DNA from: Anaerolineae bacterium
GTDB lineage: Bacteria > Chloroflexota > Anaerolineae > Aggregatilineales > Aggregatilineaceae
Direction: 5' to 3'
NCBI GenBank assembly: GCA_020848665.1
Contig: JADLHR010000217.1
Coordinates: 1-21,561 of the forward strand
DNA length: 21,561 bases
The notes under the pieces are model-generated. The model was not told the origin of the DNA. It saw nothing but the letters and a program-made list of their open reading frames with translations, and ran no database searches. Each line of letters begins with the position of its first letter. The first letter of the stretch is position 1. A program made the translations under genes and the position numbers. Below, piece by piece: positions 10,240 through 17,722 of the stretch.

Positions 10240-11295
10240 GTGTCACTAGATGAGTACATCCGGGCGATGCCCAAAGCGGAGCTGCACGTGCACCTCGAAG
10301 GCGCCGTCCACCCCGAGACGCTGCTGGAGCTGGCGGCAGACAACGGCGTTTCGCTTCCCGCCTCGGACGTGGAGGGGCTGCGCCGCTGGTACACCTTCCG
10401 CGATTTTGACCATTTTCTCGCGATCTACGCAATGATCTGCGGCTGCTTGCGCCGGCCAGAGGATTTCGCGCGCGCCGTTTACGAGTACGGTCGCAGCATG
10501 GCCGAGCAGAACATTCGCTACGCCGAAGTGACCTTCTCGCCGGGGACACATATTCTCCGGACGGGCGGTCTCGCGTGGCATGAGCTTCTTGACGCCGTGA
10601 ACGCCGGGCGTACCCGCGCCCACGACGAATTCGGCGTTGAGATGCGCTGGATTCCGGACATCGTGCGCTGCAACCCAGATACGGCGCTGACTGTCGCCGA
10701 GTGGGCCGCGTCCGAACAGTCGCGTGCGGGAGGAGTGGTCGCGCTCGGCCTCGGCGGACCGGAAGTCGGCTACCCGCCCGAGTGGTTCGCGGAGGCCTTC
10801 GCGCTCGCCCACCGGCACGGATTGCACAGCAATCCGCACGCGGGCGAAACGGTTGGCCCGGAGAGTATCTGGGGCGCGCTGCGTGCGCTGGGCGCAGAGC
10901 GAATCGGGCACGGCGTCCGCGCCATCGAGGATCCGGCGCTGCTAGAACACCTTGTGGCGCAGCAAGTCCCGCTCGAAGTCAACCCCACCAGCAACCTGTG
11001 CCTGGGCGTCTATCCGTCCTATGCGGCGCACCCGCTCAAGCGGTTGGTCGAGGCCGGTCTGCTGGTCACGGTGAATTCGGACGATCCAGCGCTGTTCAAC
11101 ACAGCGCTGGTCGATGAATATCGCCACGCGGTCGAAGATTGCGGCCTGTCGCTCGACGAGCTTGAGGAGGTCGCGCTCAACGCGGTCCGCGCCGCTTATC
11201 TGTCGCCGGACGAAAAAACCGCGCTCCTAACCGAATTCGAGGAGGCGTACGCCCGGTTACGCGCCGAACACGGTCTTGAGGAGACGCCGAAGTGA
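10240..11295 (+). CDS. add: Adenosine deaminase family protein
   Basis: This is an amidohydrolase-type metalloenzyme that deaminates adenosine or deoxyadenosine to inosine. Over 351 residues it shows the zinc-binding HVH (His16, His18) in AELHVHLEG, SNPHAGET (His200, catalytic Glu203), RIGHG (His224), and NSDDPALF (Asp281/Asp282). GTG at 10240 starts three bases after the pyrG stop, with AGGAG at 10226-10230. Linkage to pyrG supports a nucleotide-salvage role. Related deaminases acting on 6-aminodeoxyfutalosine or adenine share these motifs, so substrate is less certain than family. Its stop overlaps the GTG start of the next small gene. Confidence 0.88.
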   Translation: MSLDEYIRAMPKAELHVHLEGAVHPETLLELAADNGVSLPASDVEGLRRWYTFRDFDHFLAIYAMICGCLRRPEDFARAVYEYGRSMAEQNIRYAEVTFSPGTHILRTGGLAWHELLDAVNAGRTRAHDEFGVEMRWIPDIVRCNPDTALTVAEWAASEQSRAGGVVALGLGGPEVGYPPEWFAEAFALAHRHGLHSNPHAGETVGPESIWGALRALGAERIGHGVRAIEDPALLEHLVAQQVPLEVNPTSNLCLGVYPSYAAHPLKRLVEAGLLVTVNSDDPALFNTALVDEYRHAVEDCGLSLDELEEVALNAVRAAYLSPDEKTALLTEFEEAYARLRAEHGLEETPK

Positions 11296-11522
11296 GCGAC
11301 GCCTACGATCTCGAAGTCTTCTGGGGCATGCTGCTGAGTCAGGATGCCGAGCGCATCTGCACCGCGTGGGGCTGGCTGGCACAGCACGAGCGCGCGGCGA
11401 TTCGCGCGCACCTGGAACGGATGATCTCGGAGGAAGGCTGGCTCGCACCACAGCGCAACTCGGCCCGCGCGGCGCTGGACGTAATCGGCGCCGGACCTGA
11501 GAACTCGTCCGGCGCCGTGTAG
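11292..11522 (+). CDS. Small hypothetical protein, coupled to add
   Basis: A 76-residue, mostly helical protein with no recognised domain (DLEVFWGMLLSQDAERI, then AWGWLAQHERAAIRAHLERM). Its start GTG overlaps the add stop as GTGA, which implies translational coupling and supports it being a real gene. Helical amphipathic content and conserved-looking Trp residues suggest a small cytosolic helical protein, possibly a partner of the deaminase. The last codons carry a perfect 10-bp inverted repeat. Function unknown. Confidence 0.6.
   Translation: MSDAYDLEVFWGMLLSQDAERICTAWGWLAQHERAAIRAHLERMISEEGWLAPQRNSARAALDVIGAGPENSSGAV
11487..11516. terminator. GC-rich hairpin between convergent genes, possible terminator
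   Basis: GGCGCCGGAC (11487-11496) and GTCCGGCGCC (11507-11516) form a perfect 10-bp stem with a 10-base loop. It lies inside the end of the small gene and 30 bases from the stop of the convergent response regulator. No T-tract follows on either strand, so it may only slow polymerase or protect 3' ends. Confidence 0.35.
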
Positions 11523-11546
11523 TTGCGATTATGCCCGCCGGCGCAG

Positions 11547-12290
11547 CTATTCGGTGCGCTGCTTGAAATCCACGAACCGGTAGCCGACACCGCGCTCGGT
11601 CAGAATATACTTCGGGTTAGATGGGTCTTCCTCGATTTTCTCGCGCAGATAGTTGACGTAGAGCCGCACGTAATGCGTCTCATCGCGGTACTCGTAGCCC
11701 CACACCTTCGCCAGAAGCTGCTCATGTGGAACGGTCCACCCGGCGTTCTCGATCAGGTGGTACAGCAGCCGGTACTCGGTCGGGCGCAGCTTGATGTGCT
11801 CGCCTGCGACGATAACCTCGCGCCGGTTGAAGTCCACGCTGAGCCGGTCATCAATCTTCAGCACCGCCGTGTCAGGTGAAGCCGCTGGCGTCTCGGCGCG
11901 ACGCAGCACAGCTCGCACCCGGCTCGACAGCTCGCGTGAGCCGAAGGGCTTGGTGACGTAATCATCCGCGCCCAGCTCCAGCCCGTATACCTTGTCGTCT
12001 TCTTCGCCTTTGGCGGTCAGCATGATCACGGGAATGCTGCTGAATTCGCGCAGCATTCGCAGGGTCTCGAAGCCGTCAAGCTGCGGCATCATCACATCCA
12101 GCAACACCAGATCGGGAAGCTGGGTGCGGATCGCTTCCAGCGCCTCCAGCCCGTTATGCGCCTCGATGACCTGGTATCCTTCCAGCTCCAGATTCATGCG
12201 GATGAACCCAATCATGCGAGGCTCGTCGTCCACCACCAGCACTCGTTTCGCGTCACGCGGCGCAGCGCGCGGCGGTTTTCCTGTCGCCAT
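11547..12290 (-). CDS. OmpR/PhoB-type response regulator
   Basis: A 247-residue two-domain transcription regulator. The receiver carries all phosphorylation residues: acidic pair Asp21-Asp22 (VLVVDDEP), phosphoacceptor Asp65 (LVLLDVMMP), Thr92 (VIMLTA) and Lys114 (YVTKPF). The C-terminal winged helix (about residues 150-240) contains LRPTEYRLLYHLIENAG, a KVWGYEY segment and YVNYLREKIEEDP. ATG at 12290 is chosen because AAAGGA lies six bases before it; a GTG 15 bases upstream is an alternative. No histidine kinase is adjacent, so it is an orphan here. It follows the 79-aa gene by 22 bases and is likely co-transcribed with it. Confidence 0.95.
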   Translation of the reverse strand: MATGKPPRAAPRDAKRVLVVDDEPRMIGFIRMNLELEGYQVIEAHNGLEALEAIRTQLPDLVLLDVMMPQLDGFETLRMLREFSSIPVIMLTAKGEEDDKVYGLELGADDYVTKPFGSRELSSRVRAVLRRAETPAASPDTAVLKIDDRLSVDFNRREVIVAGEHIKLRPTEYRLLYHLIENAGWTVPHEQLLAKVWGYEYRDETHYVRLYVNYLREKIEEDPSNPKYILTERGVGYRFVDFKQRTE

Positions 12291-12312
12291 GCCTGTTCCT
12301 TTCACAGAGCCG

Positions 12313-12552
12313 CTAGTCGCGGTAGAACGCCACGATCTCCTCTTCCTGGCCGCTGGGCATCACTTCGACAAAGCTGATGCGCCACCACGGTACAATGATT
12401 TGCTGCACTTCAGCCAGCACATAATGAAGGTCCTTGCCGTCACGCTTGCGCGGGTTCAGGCAGAAGATCGCCTGATCGCCGGGCGCGGGCAGAGCCTCGA
12501 CCTCCGCCATAAACGGTTCTTCGTTAGCGAGATGAACGTAAATCGTCTGCAT
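12313..12552 (-). CDS. Small hypothetical protein upstream of the response regulator
   Basis: A 79-residue protein with no recognised family. It looks beta-rich (MQTIYVHLANEEPFMAEVEA, then DQAIFCLNPRKRDGKD and VPWWRISFVEVMPSGQ), has no membrane segment and ends in acidic and aromatic residues. ATG at 12552 has only a modest purine-rich site (GGGGCAG) upstream. It precedes the response-regulator gene by 22 bases in the same direction, which supports a real gene and a shared transcript. It could be a modulator of the regulator; this is inference from position only. Confidence 0.6.
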   Translation of the reverse strand: MQTIYVHLANEEPFMAEVEALPAPGDQAIFCLNPRKRDGKDLHYVLAEVQQIIVPWWRISFVEVMPSGQEEEIVAFYRD

Positions 12553-12569
12553 GGTATCGCTGCCCCTGG

Positions 12570-12593
12570 AAAAACGATCGCGGCTGTGCGATC
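12570..12593 (-). terminator. Intrinsic terminator after the FHA gene
   Basis: On the minus strand GATCGC and GCGATC form a perfect 6-bp stem around ACAGCC, followed by G and five Ts. It lies 27 bases after the stop of the FHA gene and closes the kinase-phosphatase operon before the 79-aa gene. Confidence 0.6.
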
Positions 12594-12619
12594 ACGGATC
12601 ACATACAAAGACAAGCGTG

Positions 12620-13123
12620 TTATTCTTTGAAGAATATATGAAAGACGAGCTTACCCATGCGAATCTCGTCGCCATCGCGCAGCACGCGCGGCTGGTGCGG
12701 AATCAGGCGCTGGCCGTTAAGATGCGTGCCGTTCGTGCTGCCGAGATCGATCAGAGTCAGCGTGTCTTCTCCGCGCCGGATTACGGCGTGCCGGCGCGAG
12801 ACGCCTTGCTCCGCCGCGCCATAGGGCGCCATATCAACATCAGGCACAACCGGCGAATGGATGTCGGATCGGCCAAGAACAATCTCGTCCTTGGGAATGA
12901 GAGTCAGCGGCTCGCGCGCATCTCGCACGTGCACAACGACCGCCGCTCGCCGATCGAAGCGGGCCGTGCCCCACTTAACCCGCCCACGCAGGCTCACCTG
13001 ATCCTCGTTCACTAACTGGCTGGTTGCCATAATTGCCTGCACGCCGATGAAAGGCTGGCCGCATTCCTCGCAGAACAGCACACCTTCGCGGTTCTGCTCG
13101 GCGCAGTAGGGGCACGTTCTCAT
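12620..13123 (-). CDS. Zinc-ribbon FHA domain protein
   Basis: A 167-residue protein whose N-terminus is a zinc ribbon (Cys4, Cys7, Cys18, Cys21 in CPYC and CEEC). After a linker comes a forkhead-associated domain (about residues 80-160) with GRSD (84-87), SRRH (109-112) and GSTNGTHLNG (128-137), the residues that recognise phosphothreonine. It is cytosolic, with no membrane segment. Its ATG overlaps the stop of the J-vWA gene as ATGA, so translation is coupled. In an operon with a Ser/Thr kinase and PP2C it is the expected phospho-reader, binding a kinase product or the kinase itself. Confidence 0.92.
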   Translation of the reverse strand: MRTCPYCAEQNREGVLFCEECGQPFIGVQAIMATSQLVNEDQVSLRGRVKWGTARFDRRAAVVVHVRDAREPLTLIPKDEIVLGRSDIHSPVVPDVDMAPYGAAEQGVSRRHAVIRRGEDTLTLIDLGSTNGTHLNGQRLIPHQPRVLRDGDEIRMGKLVFHIFFKE

Positions 13124-14613
13124 GAGCCGGGGTCCTGCGGATCAGGCTGCGACAGCAGCCGGCGAGTTCCGAATTTCAGCGTCTTGCGCCCCTCCTCCGA
13201 CAGCAGACTGGTGCTGGCGACGCGCCGCGCTTCGATGATTGCCATCTGCGCCAACTCGTCCTGGCCGGAGGCCAGCAGCCGGGTCGCCAGGTTCTCCAGC
13301 CGCCGCGTCGCTTCGGCAGCGTTGCCCTTCTGCAACGACTGCTGCGCTTTCTCTTGAATCCGGTACAGCGTCAGCTTGCCAAGCGCGTCAAGAATCGGGA
13401 GCGGCGGGTCTTCCGGCGGCGGATTGCTGGCGATCTCAACCGAGATATCGCTCAGCACCTTATAGTCCCGGCGCTCGGCAATCAGCACATTGCCAGTCAC
13501 GTCGATCCGCGCAACAGTGCGGAAACCCGTTCGCTTGCCCGGCGGCATCTGAAGCTGGACCAGGCACATCAGCGTCCGGTTGAATTCGAGCAAGCCAAGC
13601 GGAACCGGCTGAGGCGACGTATCCATTGGCTGTGGATTCGGCTGAAGCTTGAACAGTGACTCCAGCACAATATCAGCATCCGGCGCGACGCACAGCTTGA
13701 GGCGCTCAACAAGCGTGTCGCCCAGGCTCCGGACACGCTCGTTCAGGAAGCGGACAACTGCGGTTGGCGAAGTCACATAGGTCGATGTGCCGCCCGTGCA
13801 TGACGCCAGCGCGTCGAGAAATTCATCGTTCCATTCCTCGCCGATCCCCATCGCGCTGATGCCGACCCCCTCGGCGGCCGCCTGGTTCGCCAGCTCAAGC
13901 GCGCGCTCCTCGTCGCCAAAGGTGCGCCCATCGGTCAGCAGCACCACATGATTGACAAACCGGTCGCTCAGATGCTTGCGACACTCGTCGATCCCCGCCT
14001 GGAGGCCGTGAAAGATCTCCGTCCCGCCGTCGGCCCGCATCAGATTAACCTGCGCGCGCAGCGCGATTGTGTCTATCACGGGCGCGGCGGGAATCAGCAC
14101 CTCTGCCCGGTCGCTGAAGCTTACCAGCGCAAGCCGGTCCTCGGCGGACAGGCTCTCGATAATCTGGTGCGCGGCGATCTTGAGCTTGTCGAGGCGAATC
14201 CCCTTCATTGACTTGCTGCGGTCAAGCACGAGCGTCAGATTAAGCGGAACTTCACGCTTCTGCTGTTTGGTAAGCTCGCGCAGCGGGGCGATTTCCAGCA
14301 GAAGATAGAGGACCTGCGGTTCGTCCAGCGTACCGAGTACACGCTTGCTGGGAGTAACGCGCAGCGAAAAATAGGCCGGTTCGCTGCCTGCCGTGCGTCG
14401 CTCTTCGTCATAGGCATAGCGCCGCTGTGAGTTGCCGAGCACTTCATACGCCGAGGCAATGTCGCGGAACTGGTGTTCGGCGCCCTCGTTGGAGTTAGCG
14501 TCAGGATGAAAGCGCCGCGCTGCGATACGGTAGGCTTCTCGGATATCGTCCTGGGTCGCTTCGGCTGGCACGCCCAGAATAGCGTAAAGATTGCGCAGGG
14601 CTTCAGTGGACAC
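13120..14613 (-). CDS. J-domain/von Willebrand factor A fusion protein
   Basis: A 497-residue protein. Residues 7-72 form a DnaJ J-domain (LYAILGVPAEATQDDIREAY, HPD at 36-38, FRDIASAYEVLGN), which should stimulate an Hsp70 ATPase. After a ~40-residue beta-rich stretch comes a vWA domain (about 122-310) with an intact metal-ion-dependent adhesion site: DRSKS (131-135), Thr198 in GGTEI and TDG (227-229). A beta-rich region follows, then a helical tail (about 410-480). There is no Gly/Phe region or Cys-rich zinc domain, so it is not a canonical DnaJ. GTG at 14613 has AGAAGG eight bases upstream and lies 18 bases after the PP2C stop. It lacks a signal peptide and is probably a cytosolic metal-dependent scaffold. 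Confidence 0.9.
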   Translation of the reverse strand: MSTEALRNLYAILGVPAEATQDDIREAYRIAARRFHPDANSNEGAEHQFRDIASAYEVLGNSQRRYAYDEERRTAGSEPAYFSLRVTPSKRVLGTLDEPQVLYLLLEIAPLRELTKQQKREVPLNLTLVLDRSKSMKGIRLDKLKIAAHQIIESLSAEDRLALVSFSDRAEVLIPAAPVIDTIALRAQVNLMRADGGTEIFHGLQAGIDECRKHLSDRFVNHVVLLTDGRTFGDEERALELANQAAAEGVGISAMGIGEEWNDEFLDALASCTGGTSTYVTSPTAVVRFLNERVRSLGDTLVERLKLCVAPDADIVLESLFKLQPNPQPMDTSPQPVPLGLLEFNRTLMCLVQLQMPPGKRTGFRTVARIDVTGNVLIAERRDYKVLSDISVEIASNPPPEDPPLPILDALGKLTLYRIQEKAQQSLQKGNAAEATRRLENLATRLLASGQDELAQMAIIEARRVASTSLLSEEGRKTLKFGTRRLLSQPDPQDPGS

Positions 14614-14631
14614 GGCTGCAACCTTCTGCGC

Positions 14632-15675
14632 CTAGCCCGGTATCTGGACCACGATGACGCTGATATTGTCCGGCCCGCCGCGCTCGTTCGCCAGGCTGAC
14701 CAGCCGATCGCAGACTTCCTGCGGGCTGCTGTGCGAGGCAGAAATCTCGCGGATCGTTTCTTCGGGGACCAGGTTCCACAGCCCATCGCTGCACAGCAGC
14801 AAGCGCGAGTGCGGCGGAAGCCGCCGCGTGATGGAGTCCACGTCGAGGGTCTCGTTTTGCCCGATGGCGCGGTAGAGAACATTACGCTGCGGGTGTTCGG
14901 CGGCCTCTTCCGGTGTAAGCTGATCCAGCTCGATCAGGCGCTGTACCAGCGAATGATCGCGCGTGATCTGGTCAATACCCCCATCGGTAAGCTGGTAGAC
15001 ACGGCTGTCGCCAACATGTGCGATGTACGCCAGGTCTCCGATAATCGTCGCCATCGAGGCGGTTGTGCCCCCTTCAGGAACCTGCGCCGAGACCGCGCGG
15101 TTGGCGCGCTGAAGCGCTTCGCGCAGAACTTCAGTGATCGCGGGCCGCTCGGGATCGTCCATTGTCTGCTCCAGCATCGCGCCCAATATCTCGCCGAGCA
15201 CATACTGCGCGACAATGCGCGTTGTGATCGAAGCCGCCTTCTCGCCGTCGTGATGCCCACCCATGCCATCGGCAACGATGAAGATGCCAAAATCCGGCAG
15301 GTCGTCGATGCTGGCGCTGGATGCGACAGCCGCCAGGATCGCGTCCTGGTTATTGCCACGCACCATGCCAATATCGCTGAACTGGCCGAAGGTGAGGCGC
15401 TGGCCGGGCTTGGGAACGCTCGGATCCAGGCGCGGCAGAGGGCGCGTCTCAAATATCCCCCCCAGACTTTCGTCCAGCAGCGGGTCGGTGTCGTCGTCGG
15501 CGCGCGTGATCCTGGCCCGATCGCCGTTGGCGGCCAGGCGGGCGCCTGGCTCCGGCCCCGCGATCACGGCCTGCTCGGGCGGCGAGGTAGCGTCCTGTTC
15601 GTGCGAGATCGTGATCCCATCATCCCGGTCGCGCGGTGATTCTGAGAGGCCGAATATACGGCGCAGCAAGTTCAT
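14632..15675 (-). CDS. PP2C-family Ser/Thr protein phosphatase
   Basis: A 347-residue metal-dependent phosphatase expected to reverse phosphorylation by the neighbouring kinase. Residues 1-95 are an acidic, Pro-rich, probably disordered extension. The catalytic domain (about 96-345) carries RGNNQD (106-111), VADGMGGH (134-141), GGTTAS (202-207), HVGDSRVY (220-227), RDHS (239-242), LLCSDGLWN and GGPDNISVIVV. The metal-binding Asp residues 111, 136, 297 and 336 are present, so it should be active. No membrane segment. ATG at 15675 with GGGAG upstream lies 20 bases after the kinase stop, indicating one operon. Confidence 0.95.
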   Translation of the reverse strand: MNLLRRIFGLSESPRDRDDGITISHEQDATSPPEQAVIAGPEPGARLAANGDRARITRADDDTDPLLDESLGGIFETRPLPRLDPSVPKPGQRLTFGQFSDIGMVRGNNQDAILAAVASSASIDDLPDFGIFIVADGMGGHHDGEKAASITTRIVAQYVLGEILGAMLEQTMDDPERPAITEVLREALQRANRAVSAQVPEGGTTASMATIIGDLAYIAHVGDSRVYQLTDGGIDQITRDHSLVQRLIELDQLTPEEAAEHPQRNVLYRAIGQNETLDVDSITRRLPPHSRLLLCSDGLWNLVPEETIREISASHSSPQEVCDRLVSLANERGGPDNISVIVVQIPG

Positions 15676-15695
15676 CGACGTTTCTCCCGCACGGA

Positions 15696-17603
15696 CTAGG
15701 CTTTCAACGCATAGACGCAGTGATCCATCGAGCCGATATACAGTACACCGTCATGAAGCGCGGGTGAAGCGACGACCGGCCCGCCCGTTTCAAAGCTCCA
15801 GCGCAACCGGCCGGACTTGGTTTCAAGGCTGTACAGATGGCCGTCGATGCTTCCGAAAAAGACCGCACCGTTGTCGTACGCCGGCGACGATGTGACCTGG
15901 CCCCTCGTCTCGTAGTGCCATCGCTCTTTCCCGGTGGCGATATCGAGCGCGTACAGGCTGCCATCCACTGAGCCGATGTAGATTTTCTCGTCGCCAAACG
16001 CGGGCGACGAAACCACCGGTTTGTTTGTGCGGAAGGTCCACACCTTCCAGCCGCGTGCCAGCTCCAGCGCGTAGATGTGCCAGTCCATCGATCCGAAAAA
16101 CACCAGGCCGTCATGCTCCAGCGGGGAAGATACCACCGCGCGCTTCGCCTTGAAGCGCCACACCATTTGTCCGGACAGATCGATCCCCGCCACATCGCCT
16201 GATTCGAGGCCGACCACGATCATCTCGCCGGTGACCAGGGGCCGCGACCGGATCGCGGCGCCGCCCCACCACTTCCACTGCACCCGGCCCGTCGCCAGCC
16301 GGACCGCATAGAGATGCCCATCATCGCTGCCGAAAAAAACATGTCCGTGCGCGATTGTCGGCGAAGACTGCACCGCGCCCTGTGTGGCGACCGTCCAGCT
16401 CAACTGCCCGACCCGCGTATCGACGGCATACAGCAGATGATCGAGCGAGCCGAACAGAACCAGGTTTTCCGCATCGGCCACTGTCGGTGAGGACGAGATA
16501 CCCTCCGCTGACGGGTATTTCCAGCGGAACGAGCCGTCCACGGCGTTGATCGCGTAGAGGTTATTATCGTAGGCGCCAACGTACACCACGCCGCGATGGA
16601 TAACCGGTGACGACCGTACTTCGTCCTCGCAGCAGAACTTCCATAGCGCCGCCACGCCATGATCGGCATCACCCCAGGCGATCATTTCGTCGGTCAGCCG
16701 GGCGCTGGGGACGATCACGCTGCTGTCAGCGACCTCGGTAATCTGTTCCAGCGCCTCTCTCATCGCCGTCGCGTGGGGATAGCGATCGGCGGCGTCAAAC
16801 GACAGCGCCTTCATGATAATCGCCTCAAATTCAGGCGAGATGTCGGGGTTACCCTCGCGGATCGGCCGCTCGGCGAACGTGAACGGAGCTTCCAGCCGGG
16901 GGTCGCGCCCGGTGAGCAGGTGATGCAGCGTTGCCCCGATCCCGTACACATCGCTCGCCGGGGTCGCCTCGCCGCGATACTGCTCAGGCGCGGAGTACCC
17001 CTCCGTGCCGATCATCGTCCCCTTCTGGCCTTGCTGGAAAATCTTAGCGATCCCGAAATCGACCAGCCGCAGGCGCCCGTGCTGGTCGATCATAATATTC
17101 GAGGGTTTCACGTCGCGGAAGATGATCGCTTCCGGCTCCTGCTGGTGCAGATAGCCCAGCACGTCGCACAATTCGACCGCCCACTGCTGGACCAACGCGA
17201 CGGACAACCGCTCGCCCGACGCGTTAACGATCGCATCCAGATCGCGCCCGTTGATGTATTCCATCACCAGGTAAGCGCGCATCTTGCTGGGGAAATAGTC
17301 GTAGATACCGGGAACCGCCGGGTGGCTGAGCGAGGCCAGCATATCAGACTCGCGCTCGAAGGTACGCAGCGTCAGCTCGCGCGCACCCTGGTCGGCGTGC
17401 GGGTTCATCATCTCCTTGACGGCCACGTAGCGCACCACGTTCGGGAAGCGCAAATCGCGCGCCTGGTAGACCGATCCCATCCCCCCGACCCCGATCACGC
17501 CCGTGATCCGGTAACGGTTTTGCAGAACAGAACCGACCTGAAGCGCGCTATCACCGCTGGGCTGCTCAGGGAACCGGCCCGTGAACCGCTGCGTATCAAC
17601 CAT
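15696..17603 (-). CDS. Soluble Ser/Thr protein kinase with C-terminal PQQ-type propeller
   Basis: A 635-residue Hanks-type kinase. The catalytic domain (about 31-290) has GVGGMGSVY (38-46), Lys63 (VAVKE), Glu85, the catalytic loop FRDVKPSN (162-169; Asp164, Asn169), DFG (182-184) and GTEGYSAPEQY. Phe replaces His in HRD, a tolerated change that leaves the catalytic Asp. Residues about 319-635 hold eight ~40-residue repeats of the form W(K/T/S)F...SSP...VFFGS.D..LYAL....G, a PQQ/BamB-like beta-propeller. There is no transmembrane helix between them, so unlike PknB-type sensor kinases the propeller should be cytosolic. It is the first gene of the operon, with a promoter at 17681-17709. The propeller is probably a substrate or ligand platform. 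Confidence 0.95.
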   Translation of the reverse strand: MVDTQRFTGRFPEQPSGDSALQVGSVLQNRYRITGVIGVGGMGSVYQARDLRFPNVVRYVAVKEMMNPHADQGARELTLRTFERESDMLASLSHPAVPGIYDYFPSKMRAYLVMEYINGRDLDAIVNASGERLSVALVQQWAVELCDVLGYLHQQEPEAIIFRDVKPSNIMIDQHGRLRLVDFGIAKIFQQGQKGTMIGTEGYSAPEQYRGEATPASDVYGIGATLHHLLTGRDPRLEAPFTFAERPIREGNPDISPEFEAIIMKALSFDAADRYPHATAMREALEQITEVADSSVIVPSARLTDEMIAWGDADHGVAALWKFCCEDEVRSSPVIHRGVVYVGAYDNNLYAINAVDGSFRWKYPSAEGISSSPTVADAENLVLFGSLDHLLYAVDTRVGQLSWTVATQGAVQSSPTIAHGHVFFGSDDGHLYAVRLATGRVQWKWWGGAAIRSRPLVTGEMIVVGLESGDVAGIDLSGQMVWRFKAKRAVVSSPLEHDGLVFFGSMDWHIYALELARGWKVWTFRTNKPVVSSPAFGDEKIYIGSVDGSLYALDIATGKERWHYETRGQVTSSPAYDNGAVFFGSIDGHLYSLETKSGRLRWSFETGGPVVASPALHDGVLYIGSMDHCVYALKA

Positions 17604-17680
17604 CGAATAAAACCGGCCTTCAAGCCCCTGGCTCGCCAGGGCGGTTCTCAGAATCGTAGATATCGAGCCATTTTGTGGCT

Positions 17681-17709
17681 ATTATAGTGGCCCGGTTAGC
17701 ATACCGCAA
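17681..17709 (-). promoter_or_regulatory. Sigma-70-type promoter for the kinase operon
   Basis: On the minus strand TTGCGG (complement of 17704-17709) and a perfect TATAAT (complement of 17681-17686) are separated by 17 bases. The leader to the kinase ATG at 17603 is about 70 bases. On the plus strand the same bases read TATTATAGT (17680-17688), a possible overlapping -10 for hemW, though no convincing -35 is seen there. Confidence 0.6.
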
Positions 17710-17722
17710 TTGAGCGCCCGCA

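Noticed and set aside
14473..15639. 388-codon open frame opposite PP2C
   Set aside because: The PP2C frame carries every family motif; the plus-strand frame has none.
16095..17603. Kinase inactive because HRD reads FRD
   Set aside because: The catalytic Asp, Lys, DFG and Asn are all present, and Phe or Tyr at the His position occurs in active kinases of this type.
16659..17687. 342-codon open frame opposite the kinase
   Set aside because: The kinase motifs and regular propeller repeats show the minus strand is coding.
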